The notes below the pieces were generated by a model that was given only the letters and a program-made list of their open reading frames with translations, was not told the origin of the DNA and searched no databases. A stretch of 64,000 nucleotides of DNA from positions 1,302,001 through 1,366,000 of the forward strand of contig NZ_CP154261.1 in the NCBI RefSeq assembly GCF_039511225.1, given 5' to 3'. Below are positions 38,982 through 49,782 of this stretch, one piece after another; the stretch's first letter is position 1; each line of letters starts with the position of its first letter. The translations under genes and the position numbers were made by a program. Source of the stretch: Sphingobacterium multivorum. Lineage in GTDB: Bacteria; Bacteroidota; Bacteroidia; Sphingobacteriales; Sphingobacteriaceae.

Positions 38982-41900
38982 ATGAAACAAACATTACTAA
39001 GTTTTCTTGTTGGCGGTATGATTCTGACTTCGGTTGCATTCGCTCAAGAAAAAAAGATTAGTGGTCGTGTTACATCTGCTGACGGTAAAGCAATACCAGG
39101 GGTGACAGTAGTTGTACAAGGTACTAATCAGGCAACGCAGACTGATACTGATGGTAATTATTCATTGAATGTGCCGGCAGGTAAGGTTGTCGTATTCCGT
39201 TCCGTTGGTTTTGATGATAAAACTATTATTGTTAACAACAACAGTTCTGTATTCAATGTCTCTTTAGTAAATCATGACAATGCTTTGGAAGAAGTTGTTG
39301 TTACAGCAAATGCAATTAAGAGAGAAAAACGTTCTTTGGGATATTCTGCGCCTACAATTAAGAGCGATGAATTGACAGAAGGCCGTAATTCGAGCGCGAT
39401 CAACTCTTTAGCTGGTAAAGTAGCGGGGGTAAACATTACCTCTACATCTAATTCTCCAGGTAGTTCATCTCGTGTCGTATTGCGTGGTGGTTCATCTATT
39501 TCAGGTAATAATCAAGCGTTGATCGTTGTTGATGGTACTCCGATTGATAACACAAGTAAAATGGGGGGAGCCAGTGATTTATCAAGTGTAGATTTTGGTA
39601 ACCGTGGTAATGATATTAATCCAGATGATATCGCTTCTGTAACCGTTCTGAAAGGACCTGCTGCTGCTGCATTGTATGGGTCAAGAGCATCCAATGGTGC
39701 ATTAATCATTACAACGAAGAGTGGTAAAAAAGGAGCAAAAAATGAAATCACATTTAGCTCGACGAACACATTGTCATCAATTTTGAAATTGCCAGAATTT
39801 CAAAATCAATATGGGCAAGGTGCATCTGGCTACAATAAAGCAGGTGATTTGATTTATACAAACGATCCGAAAGAAAACTGGTCTTGGGGAGCACCATTCA
39901 CTGGAGAGGTACAAGAATGGGGACAAGCAGTAAATGGCGTTCGTCAGAAAAAAGCATATTCTGCTGTGAAAGACAACGTACGTGATTTCTTTGACCTTGG
40001 TATTGCTTCTGACAACAATCTTAGCTTTTCCGGTGGTTCGGATAAATCCACTTTTTATTTAGGATTGAACGCGTTGAATTCCAATGGTGTTTATCCTGGT
40101 AAAAAAGATAACTACAACAAATACGGTGTTAGATTTAATGGAACAACAGAGTTCTCAAATAAATTTAGTGCTGGTATTGCTGTAAATTATAGTCGAATCA
40201 ACAGTAATAATGTTGGTGGTGGACAAGGGGGCGGCTCTGTTTATAACAACTTATTACAAACGCCGAGAGATATCGATGTAGTCGGTTTAAAAGACTTGTC
40301 CAATCCTTATAACGGATATGGTTATATAGATGAAAATGGTGTAGCTCATAATGATGTTTATGGTTATTACGGAGCTTATACCATGAATCCATATTGGGTA
40401 TTGGCTAACTATAATAATTTCAATGATGTGAACCGTATTATGGGGAACTTCAATGTGAATTATAAGCCTACAGAATGGTTGACTTTCCAAGAACGCATTG
40501 GATTGGATAACTACAGTGACCGCAGACGTTCGGAATCTCCCAAATACAGCTACTTGCCAATAGATAATACCACTGGTAATTATTCTGATGGTAATATTCA
40601 GACTGATCCAGGACAATACCGTATCGACCAATTTAACGTGAATGAAATTGTACACGATTTCATGGCGACAGCTAAGCATACCTTCAATGAAGATTGGGAA
40701 GCGTCATTCATGGTTGGAAATAACATTCGTCAACGCAAAACGACTTCGAATAGCACAGCGACAAATTCAAGCGGTGGGCTTGTTGTACCAGGATGGTATA
40801 ATCTTGCGAATTCTAACGGTCCCTTGGACCTGATTGAAGATACTTGGACAAACCGTCGTTTGGTTGGTGTTTATGGTGATTTAAATGTTTCTTATAAAAA
40901 CATAGCATATTTACAAGCTACAGCACGTAACGATTGGTCATCGACATTACCTAAGAAAAATAATTCATTCTTTTATCCAAGTGTTAGTGGATCATTTGTT
41001 GCATCAGAATTATTCTCTCCTGAATTGAAGAGTAAGTTCAGTTATGCAAAAATCCGCGCTAACTGGGCGCAAGTAGGTTCTGATACAGATCCTTATCAAT
41101 TGATTTCAACTTTTTCTAGAAGTACAATTGCTGGAGGGTTCGGTTCTACTACTTTCCCTTTCGGAAACGTATCCGCATTAATGTCGGGTAATACTATCGG
41201 AAATTTGAACTTAAAGCCTGAGATCACAACTTCGTTTGAGGTTGGAACTGAATTGGGCTTCTTCAATAATCGTTTATCTGCTGATTTTACTTACTACAAG
41301 AACAATTCGAAAAATCAAATATTAAGCATTCCTATTCCACTTTCTACGGGTTACGGGCTTAGTTTGGTAAATGCAGGTAAGGTCCAAAATAATGGTGTGG
41401 AATTAACATTAAGAGGAACTCCTGTGAAAACAGAAAACTTGACATGGGAATTGTTTGGAACATTCACTAAGAACAACAGTAAAGTTGTTGAATTGATGGA
41501 TGGAGTACAACAAGTATCAGTTGGAGGCTTCTCGGGAATGAGTATCGTAGCTGCCGTAGGACGCCCTTATGGAGAGTTTTATGGTGTTACAAATGCGACT
41601 GATGCACAAGGCCGTACTATTGTTGATCAAAAAACAGGCTTACCCATTGCCTCTTCTAAACCAGAATATTTAGGTACGTATAATCCAGATTTCCAAGCTT
41701 CATTGGGTACAAGTTTGAGCTATAAAAACTGGTCAATGAGCGCGTTATTTGATACGAAACAAGGCGGTGTGTTCTACTCTAGAACAAAAGACATCATGGG
41801 ATTTGTTGGTACCTCAGCTGAGTCAGGTGGCGATCGTATAGGTCAGATTTTCCCAAATTCTGTTTATTTGGACGCTTCAGGAAATTCAGTCGTTAATACA

Positions 41901-42212
41901 TCTGCGACTTATGATAAGATCGATTATTATCCAAATATGGAAGCGGGGGTAAATGTTGTTGATGCGACATATATCAAATTGCGTAACCTTACATTCACGT
42001 ATAAATTCTCAAAAAACATGTTGAAAAACACACCATTTGGAGCGGCTTCTATCGGAGTGTTTGGAAATAACCTGTTTATTTGGACGCCAAGCGAAAATAA
42101 ATACGCTGATCCAGAGGTGAATTCATCTGGTGCTGGTAATGCACAAGGTTTTGACTTTACAGCTCAACCTTCATTACGAAATTATGGTATCAATGTTAAA
42201 GTTTCATTTTAA
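38982..42212 (+). CDS. SusC/RagA-type TonB-dependent outer membrane transporter 1
   Basis: 1076 residues. Signal peptide (MKQTLLSFLVGGMILTSVAF, cut near AFAQ), then a CarboxypepD-reg-like beta domain (ISGRVTSADGKAIPGVTVVV), a TonB-box region ALEEVVVTA at about 106, the plug (LAGKVAGVNI, VVLRGGSSISG, VLKGPAAAALYG) and a 22-strand barrel that ends in an aromatic residue (NVKVSF). It imports a glycan or other nutrient with the SusD lipoprotein encoded next. Substrate unknown: no glycoside hydrolase, sulfatase or regulator sits beside it. Confidence 0.95.
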   Translation: MKQTLLSFLVGGMILTSVAFAQEKKISGRVTSADGKAIPGVTVVVQGTNQATQTDTDGNYSLNVPAGKVVVFRSVGFDDKTIIVNNNSSVFNVSLVNHDNALEEVVVTANAIKREKRSLGYSAPTIKSDELTEGRNSSAINSLAGKVAGVNITSTSNSPGSSSRVVLRGGSSISGNNQALIVVDGTPIDNTSKMGGASDLSSVDFGNRGNDINPDDIASVTVLKGPAAAALYGSRASNGALIITTKSGKKGAKNEITFSSTNTLSSILKLPEFQNQYGQGASGYNKAGDLIYTNDPKENWSWGAPFTGEVQEWGQAVNGVRQKKAYSAVKDNVRDFFDLGIASDNNLSFSGGSDKSTFYLGLNALNSNGVYPGKKDNYNKYGVRFNGTTEFSNKFSAGIAVNYSRINSNNVGGGQGGGSVYNNLLQTPRDIDVVGLKDLSNPYNGYGYIDENGVAHNDVYGYYGAYTMNPYWVLANYNNFNDVNRIMGNFNVNYKPTEWLTFQERIGLDNYSDRRRSESPKYSYLPIDNTTGNYSDGNIQTDPGQYRIDQFNVNEIVHDFMATAKHTFNEDWEASFMVGNNIRQRKTTSNSTATNSSGGLVVPGWYNLANSNGPLDLIEDTWTNRRLVGVYGDLNVSYKNIAYLQATARNDWSSTLPKKNNSFFYPSVSGSFVASELFSPELKSKFSYAKIRANWAQVGSDTDPYQLISTFSRSTIAGGFGSTTFPFGNVSALMSGNTIGNLNLKPEITTSFEVGTELGFFNNRLSADFTYYKNNSKNQILSIPIPLSTGYGLSLVNAGKVQNNGVELTLRGTPVKTENLTWELFGTFTKNNSKVVELMDGVQQVSVGGFSGMSIVAAVGRPYGEFYGVTNATDAQGRTIVDQKTGLPIASSKPEYLGTYNPDFQASLGTSLSYKNWSMSALFDTKQGGVFYSRTKDIMGFVGTSAESGGDRIGQIFPNSVYLDASGNSVVNTSATYDKIDYYPNMEAGVNVVDATYIKLRNLTFTYKFSKNMLKNTPFGAASIGVFGNNLFIWTPSENKYADPEVNSSGAGNAQGFDFTAQPSLRNYGINVKVSF

Positions 42213-42225
42213 GAGCAAGTAAAGT

Positions 42226-43686
42226 ATGAAAACTATAAATTTTAAAAATGCTAAGAAGCTTTTAGTTTTAGCTTTAGTTGGCACACTAGGGTTGACTAGC
42301 TGTAATAAATTTTTGGATGTGAATGAAAACCCAAACAATCCAGAAACAGCTACTCCTAGTTTATTACTACCTACAGTAGAAGCTGCGATCAGCCAAGTTG
42401 TAGGGAACGGTTTTCAGGTATATGGTAATATCTGGGGACAATATTGGACGCAAAATCCTACATCTTCTCAATATCGTTCTATCGACAGATATCAAGTATT
42501 GAATACAGCCATGGATAGATCGTGGTTGATTTTGTACCGTAGCGCATTGAACAATGCGGAATTGATCATTAATTCAAATGTAGCGGCGAACGATAATTAT
42601 AAAGGTATTGCTTACTTATTAAAGGCTTATACATTTCAAGTAGCAACAGATGCTTTTGGAGATATTCCATTGTCAGAGGCGTTAAAAGCGAACGGAAATC
42701 TTAATCCTAAATACGAAGCTCAAGCTGTTGTATACGATTCAGTATTCAATTATATTGATAAAGGCTTGGCTTTATTGGCAACGCCACAAGCTGTTCCTGT
42801 TTCGACCCAGGATATGATTTTCAATGGCGACCTAGATAAATGGAAAGCTTTTGCAAATACATTGAAATTGAGAGCGTATTTGCGCATTTCAAATGTGGAT
42901 GCGAATAAAGCTGCAGCAGGTATTAAAGCACTTTATGCAAAAAATGCCAAATTTTTAGATCAAGACGCTTCAATAACTTACACAACGACAGGTGGTAACG
43001 AGAACCCATTCTACAATGAGATGGTGGGTTTAGGTAAAACACAAAATGTTGTGGCGAGCGGAACTGTGGTTCAAGCATTCGTAAAGAACAGTGATCCAAG
43101 AAGATTTTCTTTCTTCAATAAAGTGAGCGGACAAGATACAATTGCATTTATCCTTCAAGGTGATTTTAATGCAAATTCAGCAAAATTAGTTTCTTCTCCT
43201 TCACCTCTTGTTGGTGGTCGTGCTGTTGATCCTACATCAGCAACCGCGCCTGTGAAATTATTTTCAGCTGCAGAAAGCAAATTCTTGCAAGCTGAGGCTG
43301 CAGTGAAAGGTTGGGGAACAGGTGATGCGAAAGCATTGTTTGAATCTGGTATTATAACAAGTTTTACAGCTACGGGTAATGCTAATGATGCGGCTAAATA
43401 CATAGCGGAAGCACCAGATGCGAAATTCGCAGGTGATGTTGAAGCAAAAGTCAAAGCTATCATTACACAGAAATATTATGCGATGTGTGGTTTCCAAGGT
43501 TTTGAATCATGGACTGAGTGGAGAAGAACAGGTTATCCAACTTTCTTTACGACTTCTATCGCATCAACTTTAGGTGCAGGAAGAATGCCATTGCGTATGC
43601 CTTACGCCAACAGTGAAGCGACCTCGAATGTAAATTATCCAGGTAACGTGGTAATCTATACACCGGTGTGGTGGGACGTTAAGTAA
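42226..43686 (+). CDS. SusD/RagB-type outer membrane lipoprotein 1
   Basis: 486 residues. Lipoprotein signal with Cys 26 (GLTSCNKFLDVNENPNNP). The start resembles the SusD-like_2 group (ENPNNPETATPSLLLP), and the GNIWGQYWTQNPT and later TAAEAFGDIPL-like segments (TDAFGDIPLSEALK) are typical of its TPR-like fold. It captures ligand on the cell surface and lids the transporter encoded 13 bases upstream. A perfect terminator follows. Confidence 0.93.
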   Translation: MKTINFKNAKKLLVLALVGTLGLTSCNKFLDVNENPNNPETATPSLLLPTVEAAISQVVGNGFQVYGNIWGQYWTQNPTSSQYRSIDRYQVLNTAMDRSWLILYRSALNNAELIINSNVAANDNYKGIAYLLKAYTFQVATDAFGDIPLSEALKANGNLNPKYEAQAVVYDSVFNYIDKGLALLATPQAVPVSTQDMIFNGDLDKWKAFANTLKLRAYLRISNVDANKAAAGIKALYAKNAKFLDQDASITYTTTGGNENPFYNEMVGLGKTQNVVASGTVVQAFVKNSDPRRFSFFNKVSGQDTIAFILQGDFNANSAKLVSSPSPLVGGRAVDPTSATAPVKLFSAAESKFLQAEAAVKGWGTGDAKALFESGIITSFTATGNANDAAKYIAEAPDAKFAGDVEAKVKAIITQKYYAMCGFQGFESWTEWRRTGYPTFFTTSIASTLGAGRMPLRMPYANSEATSNVNYPGNVVIYTPVWWDVK

Positions 43687-43710
43687 TCTCTTAGATTTAT
43701 ATGCTTATAA

Positions 43711-43743
43711 AAGCGGCAATTTCGAAAGAAATTGCCGCTTTTT
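43711..43743 (+). terminator. Strong intrinsic terminator of SusC/SusD operon 1
   Basis: A perfect 13-base-pair stem with a GAAA tetraloop, then T-rich sequence. Confidence 0.92.
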
Positions 43744-44646
43744 GTGTTAAATATTAAGACAATTTATTCTGGCTGTAATTTACACACCCGCTCAAATTCT
43801 TGTAGATACTTCACATTTCTCCTTTATTGTTCAGTATAATCGTTAGGTATTATTTGAACCGCTAGTGTATCTTTTAGTATCACTTATACTGTGTTTGGTG
43901 TACATGAATTGATAATTTTTGAGGTTTATGAAAAAGAGTAAGAATACTATATCTTTATTATAAGAACGACAATGGTAAGAGGCTCTGCTAGATGATGCCA
44001 ATTTTCTAAAATAGAAATATTTATCGAATTTTGATAGCTTTTAGGCAATGACTCGACTGTGGTAAAAATATTTAATACCAATTCAGTGAGATCGCATGGT
44101 ATATATGTTTAACGGGTTTAGCACAACGCGTATTTCTGAAAACATGTTAATACAAGGTTTTTTTAATTTTTAGGTAAAAAACAAAGAAGTTAGTTGAGGA
44201 AATATTTATGCAATAAATGTAAATTTGAATATGTTCCTTAGCTATAGGTGTTTTCTGTTCCTGTCAAGTATTCGAAATTGCCTTTTCTATTTTGTTTCTG
44301 AAGGAATTGTACTGCTATCGCCATAAATTATACTTATCGTAATGCAAATTCCATAAAATTATGTAGACAATATTTTCTATTCAAGATTTTTTGGTTTGTT
44401 ACGTTTATGATGAAAATTAATTGTCTGATTATCAGATTTTTGTTATTTGTTATTAAATAAATGTTATCACAAAATTATGCATGCATTGCAAAAGATAAAA
44501 AAAGTAATAAATTTGTATTTAACATTTTTTAACATCAACAAACAATTAAGTGAGAAAAATGTTGCTAACTATAGACATGTAAATTTTTGAAAAGTATATT
44601 ACTAACCAAATTTTTGTCAAAATAAACATTTAATAAACGTAAACAT
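43744..44646. other. 900-base intergenic region with no convincing gene
   Basis: AT-rich; no open frame of useful length is seen on either strand. The last 160 bases hold the promoter and leader for the second SusC/SusD operon. The rest may be remnant or regulatory DNA left between duplicated operons. Confidence 0.6.
44486..44515 (+). promoter_or_regulatory. Promoter of the second SusC/SusD operon
   Basis: TTG at 44486-44488 and TAAATTTG at 44508-44515, 19 bases apart. Predicted start near 44521, leader of about 125 bases. Confidence 0.55.
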
Positions 44647-47600
44647 ATGAAACACAAATTACTCAGTTTTTTCGTGGGTAGTATGATTCTTACTTCTGTT
44701 GCATTTGCGCAAGAGAAAAAAATCAGTGGTCGTGTAACAGGTGCCGATGGTAAACCTTTGGCTGGTGTTACTATCGCTGTTCAAGGATCAAATTTGGCTA
44801 CTCAAACAGATGGGAATGGAAATTATTCCTTATCCGTTCCGACAGGAAAAGTTATCGTATTTCGTTCGGTAGGCTATTCTGATAAAACTTTAATTGTCAA
44901 GGAAGGGCAATCTGCGTTTAATATTACCTTGGATAATTCCGATAACTCTTTGGAGGAGGTTGTTGTAACAGCGCTAGGCGTAAAAAGAGAAAAAAGAGAA
45001 TTAGGATATTCTGCAGAGCAAGTATCCTCGAAAACAGTTAATCAAGCGAGTGCAGTAAATTTAGCAAACGGACTTCAAGGTAAAGTGGCAGGTTTGAATG
45101 TTACAACAACGAGTTCAGGTGTTAATGAAGATGTAAAAATCAACTTACGTGGTATCCGTTCTTTGACAGGTAAAAATGAACCACTATTGGTATTAGATGG
45201 AATTCAGATGGATATCAAATATTTATCCTCTCTTAATCCAAATGATGTGGAGAATGTTTCTGTTCTAAAAGGAGGCGCGGCTGCAGCTATTTATGGGCCG
45301 GATGCAAGAAATGGTGTAATCATGGTTACTACCAAAAAAGGTTCGGATAACCCGATAGTCAATTTAAGTCATTCAACGCAATGGCAAAATGTGTCATTTT
45401 TTCCAAAATTACAGAAACAATTTGGACAGGGCTACGATGGTATTATTGATCCAGTTGAAAACTGGAACTGGGGTCCAGCATTTGACGGTTCTACAATAGA
45501 TATCGGTCCTAAATTACCGGATGGAAGTCAACAAACTACAATTTACAGCGGCACGGATGAGCGTCAGAAATTCTATAATACTGGTGTTACAAATCAAACT
45601 GGGCTCTCCTTGACTGCGAAAGATTTCTTTTTGAGTTTGGAAGATGCCTTGGTAAAAGGTATCGTACCGGATGATAAAAATAGAAGAACAGGAATTCGGT
45701 TAAATTCACAGAAAGAATTTGGAATCTTTAAAGCTGGAGTGAATTTTAACTATACGCAACAAAACTACAATTTATATAATCAAACCGCCCAAGCAGATTA
45801 TTTCGCAGCTCAAAATACGGGGGGGAATTCGGGATTATTTAGTCAGTTAATCAATACGCCAGCTGATATTATTTTATCGAAATATAAAGATTATAAGAAC
45901 GATAAATTTTCAACTTATGAAAATTGGTTTACCAATTATGGGTTGAATCCATATTTTTCAATTGGTAATTGGCGAAAAGAAGGTAAGAAACAAGATTTGA
46001 TTACAAATCTAGATTTGGGTTTAAAAGCGACAGACTGGTTGAATTTTACTTATCGTGCTTCTTTAACTTCACGTAATATTGCTGAAAGAAATAAAACAGT
46101 AGGCGTGAATCCGTCGGAATGGGCGATTAATAGGGGTAAAGATCCGATCGCAGGGGCAATTGAAGAATATAACTATAATCAGACTATCCTTACATCGGAC
46201 TTTTTCGCTGATGTGAATACCAAGATTGACGAAGATTTTACTTTTAAAGGAATCCTAGGAACATATGTTCGACAAAATGATTGGAGAGTAACTCGTGTTG
46301 GAGCTGATAACTTAGTTGTATCTGAGTTATATAATCTAAGTAACAGAATCGGTATCCTTTCAGGCTCGTCCAATGGCTATCGGACTCGTCTCTTCTCTTA
46401 TTATGGAAGTGCTGGGTTAAATTACAAGAATTGGGCAAATGTTGAAGTCACAGGACGTTGGGATAAATCATCGACTTTGGCTATGGGCAATAATTCATAT
46501 TTTTACCCGGGAGTTAATGCAGCTGTTATCTTGACTGATGCAATTCCAGAATTGAAATCAAGCGCCTTCAATTATTTGAAAATTAGGGGTGGATGGACTA
46601 AAACCGCCAATTCCGATATTGATCCTTACTTCTTGGCAGCAACTTTTTCTCAGCCAGCTTCGAGCGGATTTCCATTTGGTTCGGTCCCAGGCTTGACTGC
46701 TAATAATACGACCTACAACCCTAATCTAAAACCGGAGCGAATTACTTCTACCGAGGCTGGTCTTGAAGCAGGTCTTTGGAATAATCGTTTGACTTTAGAA
46801 GCTACTTATTTCTATAATAAAAATACAGACCAAATTATTAGCGTAAACATTTCAGAAGCATCTGGTTATTCAAGAAGTTATCGTAATGCTGCTTCATTTA
46901 ATAGTTACGGGGTAGACTTTGGCTTTAATATTACACCTATTATTAAATTCAATAACGGTGGTGTTAACTTTAAGGGAAGTTTCTTGTGGAATGATTCCAA
47001 AGTAACTAGTATTGATGAGAGTTTAGGATTGAATGAACTTTCAGTAGGAGGCTATGTTGCTGCAGGGAATTACGCAATCAAAGGATTACCAGCATATCAA
47101 ATGCGAGGAACTGATTATCGAAGAGATGATCAAGGACGTATTATTGTAAGTTCAACTACTGGAAGACCATCGATTTCTTCGAGTAACGTTAATTTTGGAC
47201 GTACATTACCGAAATGGATTGTCAATCTAACTCCTTCTGTTAATTGGAAGAACTTTAACTTATCCGCGATGTTCGAGCATAAAGGAGGACACGTTGTATC
47301 GTTCTTTGGTTTAGGTTCTGACATGGCTTGGACTGGTGTTTCTGAGGCTACTGCATACAATAACAGAGAGCCATTTGTATTGCCAAATTCTGTAATAGCA
47401 GATCCAAATAATCCGGGTCAATATATTGAAAATACGACAGTGAAAATTGGCGAGAAAGAAGCCATATATAATTATTATACTGGAGAGTTTAGAAGGGCTG
47501 CTTCTAATTTCATTGTAAGTGCAAATCAGTGGAGATTACGTGAACTCGCTTTAACCTATGATGTTCCAACAGATTGGCTAGCGGCACGCCAGAAAGTAAT

Positions 47601-47784
47601 CAAAGGTCTATCCGTAGCTGTTGTTGGACGTAATTTGGCACTGTGGTTGCCTAAGGAAAATAAATTTATGGACCCTGATTTCAACAGCATGACATCGGAT
47701 TATCCAAATGCTTATGGAAACGTTGATTCAAATGCTAATCCACCGGTAAGAAACTATGGATTTACAATTAATGCTAAGTTTTAA
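44647..47784 (+). CDS. SusC/RagA-type TonB-dependent outer membrane transporter 2
   Basis: 1045 residues. Signal peptide and first beta domain are nearly the same as in transporter 1 (MKHKLLSFFVGSMILTSVAF, ISGRVTGADGKPLAGVTIAV), so the operons look like duplicates. SLEEVVVTALGVKREKRELG is the TonB-box region; LRGIRSLTGKNEPLLVLDG and VLKGGAAAAIYGPDARNGV are plug segments; the barrel ends GFTINAKF. The ligand-facing part of the barrel differs strongly from transporter 1, so the substrate may differ. Confidence 0.95.
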   Translation: MKHKLLSFFVGSMILTSVAFAQEKKISGRVTGADGKPLAGVTIAVQGSNLATQTDGNGNYSLSVPTGKVIVFRSVGYSDKTLIVKEGQSAFNITLDNSDNSLEEVVVTALGVKREKRELGYSAEQVSSKTVNQASAVNLANGLQGKVAGLNVTTTSSGVNEDVKINLRGIRSLTGKNEPLLVLDGIQMDIKYLSSLNPNDVENVSVLKGGAAAAIYGPDARNGVIMVTTKKGSDNPIVNLSHSTQWQNVSFFPKLQKQFGQGYDGIIDPVENWNWGPAFDGSTIDIGPKLPDGSQQTTIYSGTDERQKFYNTGVTNQTGLSLTAKDFFLSLEDALVKGIVPDDKNRRTGIRLNSQKEFGIFKAGVNFNYTQQNYNLYNQTAQADYFAAQNTGGNSGLFSQLINTPADIILSKYKDYKNDKFSTYENWFTNYGLNPYFSIGNWRKEGKKQDLITNLDLGLKATDWLNFTYRASLTSRNIAERNKTVGVNPSEWAINRGKDPIAGAIEEYNYNQTILTSDFFADVNTKIDEDFTFKGILGTYVRQNDWRVTRVGADNLVVSELYNLSNRIGILSGSSNGYRTRLFSYYGSAGLNYKNWANVEVTGRWDKSSTLAMGNNSYFYPGVNAAVILTDAIPELKSSAFNYLKIRGGWTKTANSDIDPYFLAATFSQPASSGFPFGSVPGLTANNTTYNPNLKPERITSTEAGLEAGLWNNRLTLEATYFYNKNTDQIISVNISEASGYSRSYRNAASFNSYGVDFGFNITPIIKFNNGGVNFKGSFLWNDSKVTSIDESLGLNELSVGGYVAAGNYAIKGLPAYQMRGTDYRRDDQGRIIVSSTTGRPSISSSNVNFGRTLPKWIVNLTPSVNWKNFNLSAMFEHKGGHVVSFFGLGSDMAWTGVSEATAYNNREPFVLPNSVIADPNNPGQYIENTTVKIGEKEAIYNYYTGEFRRAASNFIVSANQWRLRELALTYDVPTDWLAARQKVIKGLSVAVVGRNLALWLPKENKFMDPDFNSMTSDYPNAYGNVDSNANPPVRNYGFTINAKF

Positions 47785-47803
47785 CGACAAAAAGAATTTG
47801 AAA

Positions 47804-49306
47804 ATGAAAAATAAAGTTATAGTAATGCTATTTTCGGCAGCCTTGGCAATGACAGGGTGTAAAGATAGTTTCTTCGATATTAATCAGAACCCAAACAATC
47901 CAACGGAACCTACAGTTAAGGCTAGCTACCTTTTACCTATGGTATTGAAACAAACTGCATCTCGTATGGGTACAGAGTACAGCTGGGCCGCTTCTTGGTC
48001 AGGATATTGGGGTAGAGGTAGTGACTTTGGTCCAAGCTTGCCTTTGGAGAACTATGATATAACACCTTCATATCAACAAACCCAATGGGCTAATAGTTCG
48101 ACGTCATGGTATGATGTGTTAACTGATGCCGATTTTATGGAGAAAAAAGGAAAAGCGACGAACGAAGAATTTTATGTTGGAGTGTCCAAAGTTATGAAAT
48201 CAATCGGTTTTATGTATTTGGTCGATATGTATAATAATGTACCTTATTCAGACGCTTTGAGAGGAGACGCAGCTGTTGCTCCTAAATATGATAAAGGCGA
48301 AGATATATATAAGGATTTATTAGTGCAGCTTGATTCTGCTCGTCTTATTTTTAAAAAAGGACCAGCGATTAGTGATGAGATTAGAAATGCTGATGTACTG
48401 TTTGGTGGAGATCTGACGAAGTGGCGTAAGTTGGCCAATACACAAGCCTTGAAATTATTGATTCATCAATCCGAGTTTAATAAAAATCCAAGTGCTGAAA
48501 TCGCAAAAATTACTGCAGATGGAAGTGGCTTTATTGAAGCTGATAAATCAGCAAATCTTACTATTGCCTTTGCAATGGCAGCAAATCAGGTAAATCCTGT
48601 TTATTCGACTTATGTTGCTAATCAAAACGGGACCTTAGCTGATGGATTCAATCGTGTAAGCAATTATTTATTGAATAGATATAAGAATACTAATGATATT
48701 CGTTATCAATATCTATTCTTGCCAGCGAGAAATCCAGTTGATCCTAATAATCGTTGGGTAGGTAAAGATCTTGGAGCAACAAACGTAAAAGGAGCATCTT
48801 CTTCTCAAGAATCAATTGTAATAGGGACGGGCATCTTGAAGGATGGAACACAGCCTCTATGGCTGATGACGTCGGTAGAGAGCTTGTTCTTACAAGCCGA
48901 AGCTGTTCAGCGGGGCTGGATAACAGGCGATGCAAAAACAGCTTACGAAAATGCTGTCAAAGAATCATTCAAATGGTTGAAAGTCACTGATGCTAGTACG
49001 GTATCAACTGCATTTTTGTTATCACCCTCTGCGAACTGGGCTACAGCTGCAAATAAGTTAGAATTGATTATAAATCAAAAATATTTATCCCTTCCAGGTA
49101 TAAATAATTTTGAAGCTTATGTAGATTATAGAAGACTAGGATTTCCTAAGGATGTGCCTCTTTCTAAAAACACAAGCGTTGGCACTCGAAAAATTCCTTT
49201 GCGTTTAATGTATCCTCAAAATGAGTATAGTTTTAATAATGCAAATGTAAAAGCCCAAGGAGATATTGACCCTCAAAAGAATAAGATCTTTTGGGATGTA
49301 GATTAA
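47804..49306 (+). CDS. SusD/RagB-type outer membrane lipoprotein 2
   Basis: 500 residues from the ATG at 47804; the longer upstream frame overlaps the transporter end and lacks a signal sequence. Lipoprotein signal with lipobox near MTGCKD and then DINQNPNNPTEPTVKASYLL, the SusD-like_2 pattern also seen in lipoprotein 1. YLVDMYNNVPYSDALRGDA corresponds to the conserved helix/loop of the family. It binds ligand for transporter 2. Confidence 0.93.
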   Translation: MKNKVIVMLFSAALAMTGCKDSFFDINQNPNNPTEPTVKASYLLPMVLKQTASRMGTEYSWAASWSGYWGRGSDFGPSLPLENYDITPSYQQTQWANSSTSWYDVLTDADFMEKKGKATNEEFYVGVSKVMKSIGFMYLVDMYNNVPYSDALRGDAAVAPKYDKGEDIYKDLLVQLDSARLIFKKGPAISDEIRNADVLFGGDLTKWRKLANTQALKLLIHQSEFNKNPSAEIAKITADGSGFIEADKSANLTIAFAMAANQVNPVYSTYVANQNGTLADGFNRVSNYLLNRYKNTNDIRYQYLFLPARNPVDPNNRWVGKDLGATNVKGASSSQESIVIGTGILKDGTQPLWLMTSVESLFLQAEAVQRGWITGDAKTAYENAVKESFKWLKVTDASTVSTAFLLSPSANWATAANKLELIINQKYLSLPGINNFEAYVDYRRLGFPKDVPLSKNTSVGTRKIPLRLMYPQNEYSFNNANVKAQGDIDPQKNKIFWDVD

Positions 49307-49328
49307 AAATAATATATTATATCAATTT

Positions 49329-49360
49329 AAAGCCGGAGGTTTTCTTCCGGCTTTTTTTTT
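49329..49360 (+). terminator. Intrinsic terminator of SusC/SusD operon 2
   Basis: AAAGCCGGA (49329-49337) and TCCGGCTTT (49346-49354) form nine pairs; a long T run follows. Confidence 0.9.
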
Positions 49361-49782
49361 AAAAGAAGTTACTGTGCCGAATTACAGAACGAAGTGTGTT
49401 TTATAATACCGAGAATGCTATTATTAGTAAAGCAATTGAAAAGGTGAAATCAGGACTATCTAGTTGTTGAAAAAAGATTGAACAGTTTAATTATCAATCA
49501 CAGTATTCATCACTATAAACTTGATTTTTAAACTACATCATTGTACGTGATTTTTTTTAAAGAAGTTTTATTGGTAAAAAAAGAAGGTTTGTATTGTAGA
49601 TGTTAAAAATTAAATTATCTTTGCTTTTAACAAAACCTTAACATTTCATGTCTGGTTTTGTACACTAACTGTATTAGTCTAATAGACTCATCATTTTTAG
49701 AAAAACATATATTGACAGGTTCAACAGGACTTTCGTCCATTTAACATGCAAATAAGCTACTTAATTTAAATAAACATAACAT
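49361..49782. other. Intergenic region between operons 2 and 3
   Basis: No gene is seen. AT-rich, with the operon 3 promoter at about 49594-49623 and a leader of roughly 150 bases to the third SusC ATG. The last 28 bases before and after that ATG nearly match those of transporter 2. Confidence 0.5.
49594..49623 (+). promoter_or_regulatory. Promoter of the third SusC/SusD operon
   Basis: TTG at 49594-49596 and TATCTTTG at 49616-49623, 19 bases apart. Predicted start near 49629. Confidence 0.6.

Noticed and set aside
47756..47803. Upstream start for the second SusD gene
   Set aside because: Overlaps the transporter end and would place residues before the lipoprotein signal peptide; the ATG at 47804 begins it properly.
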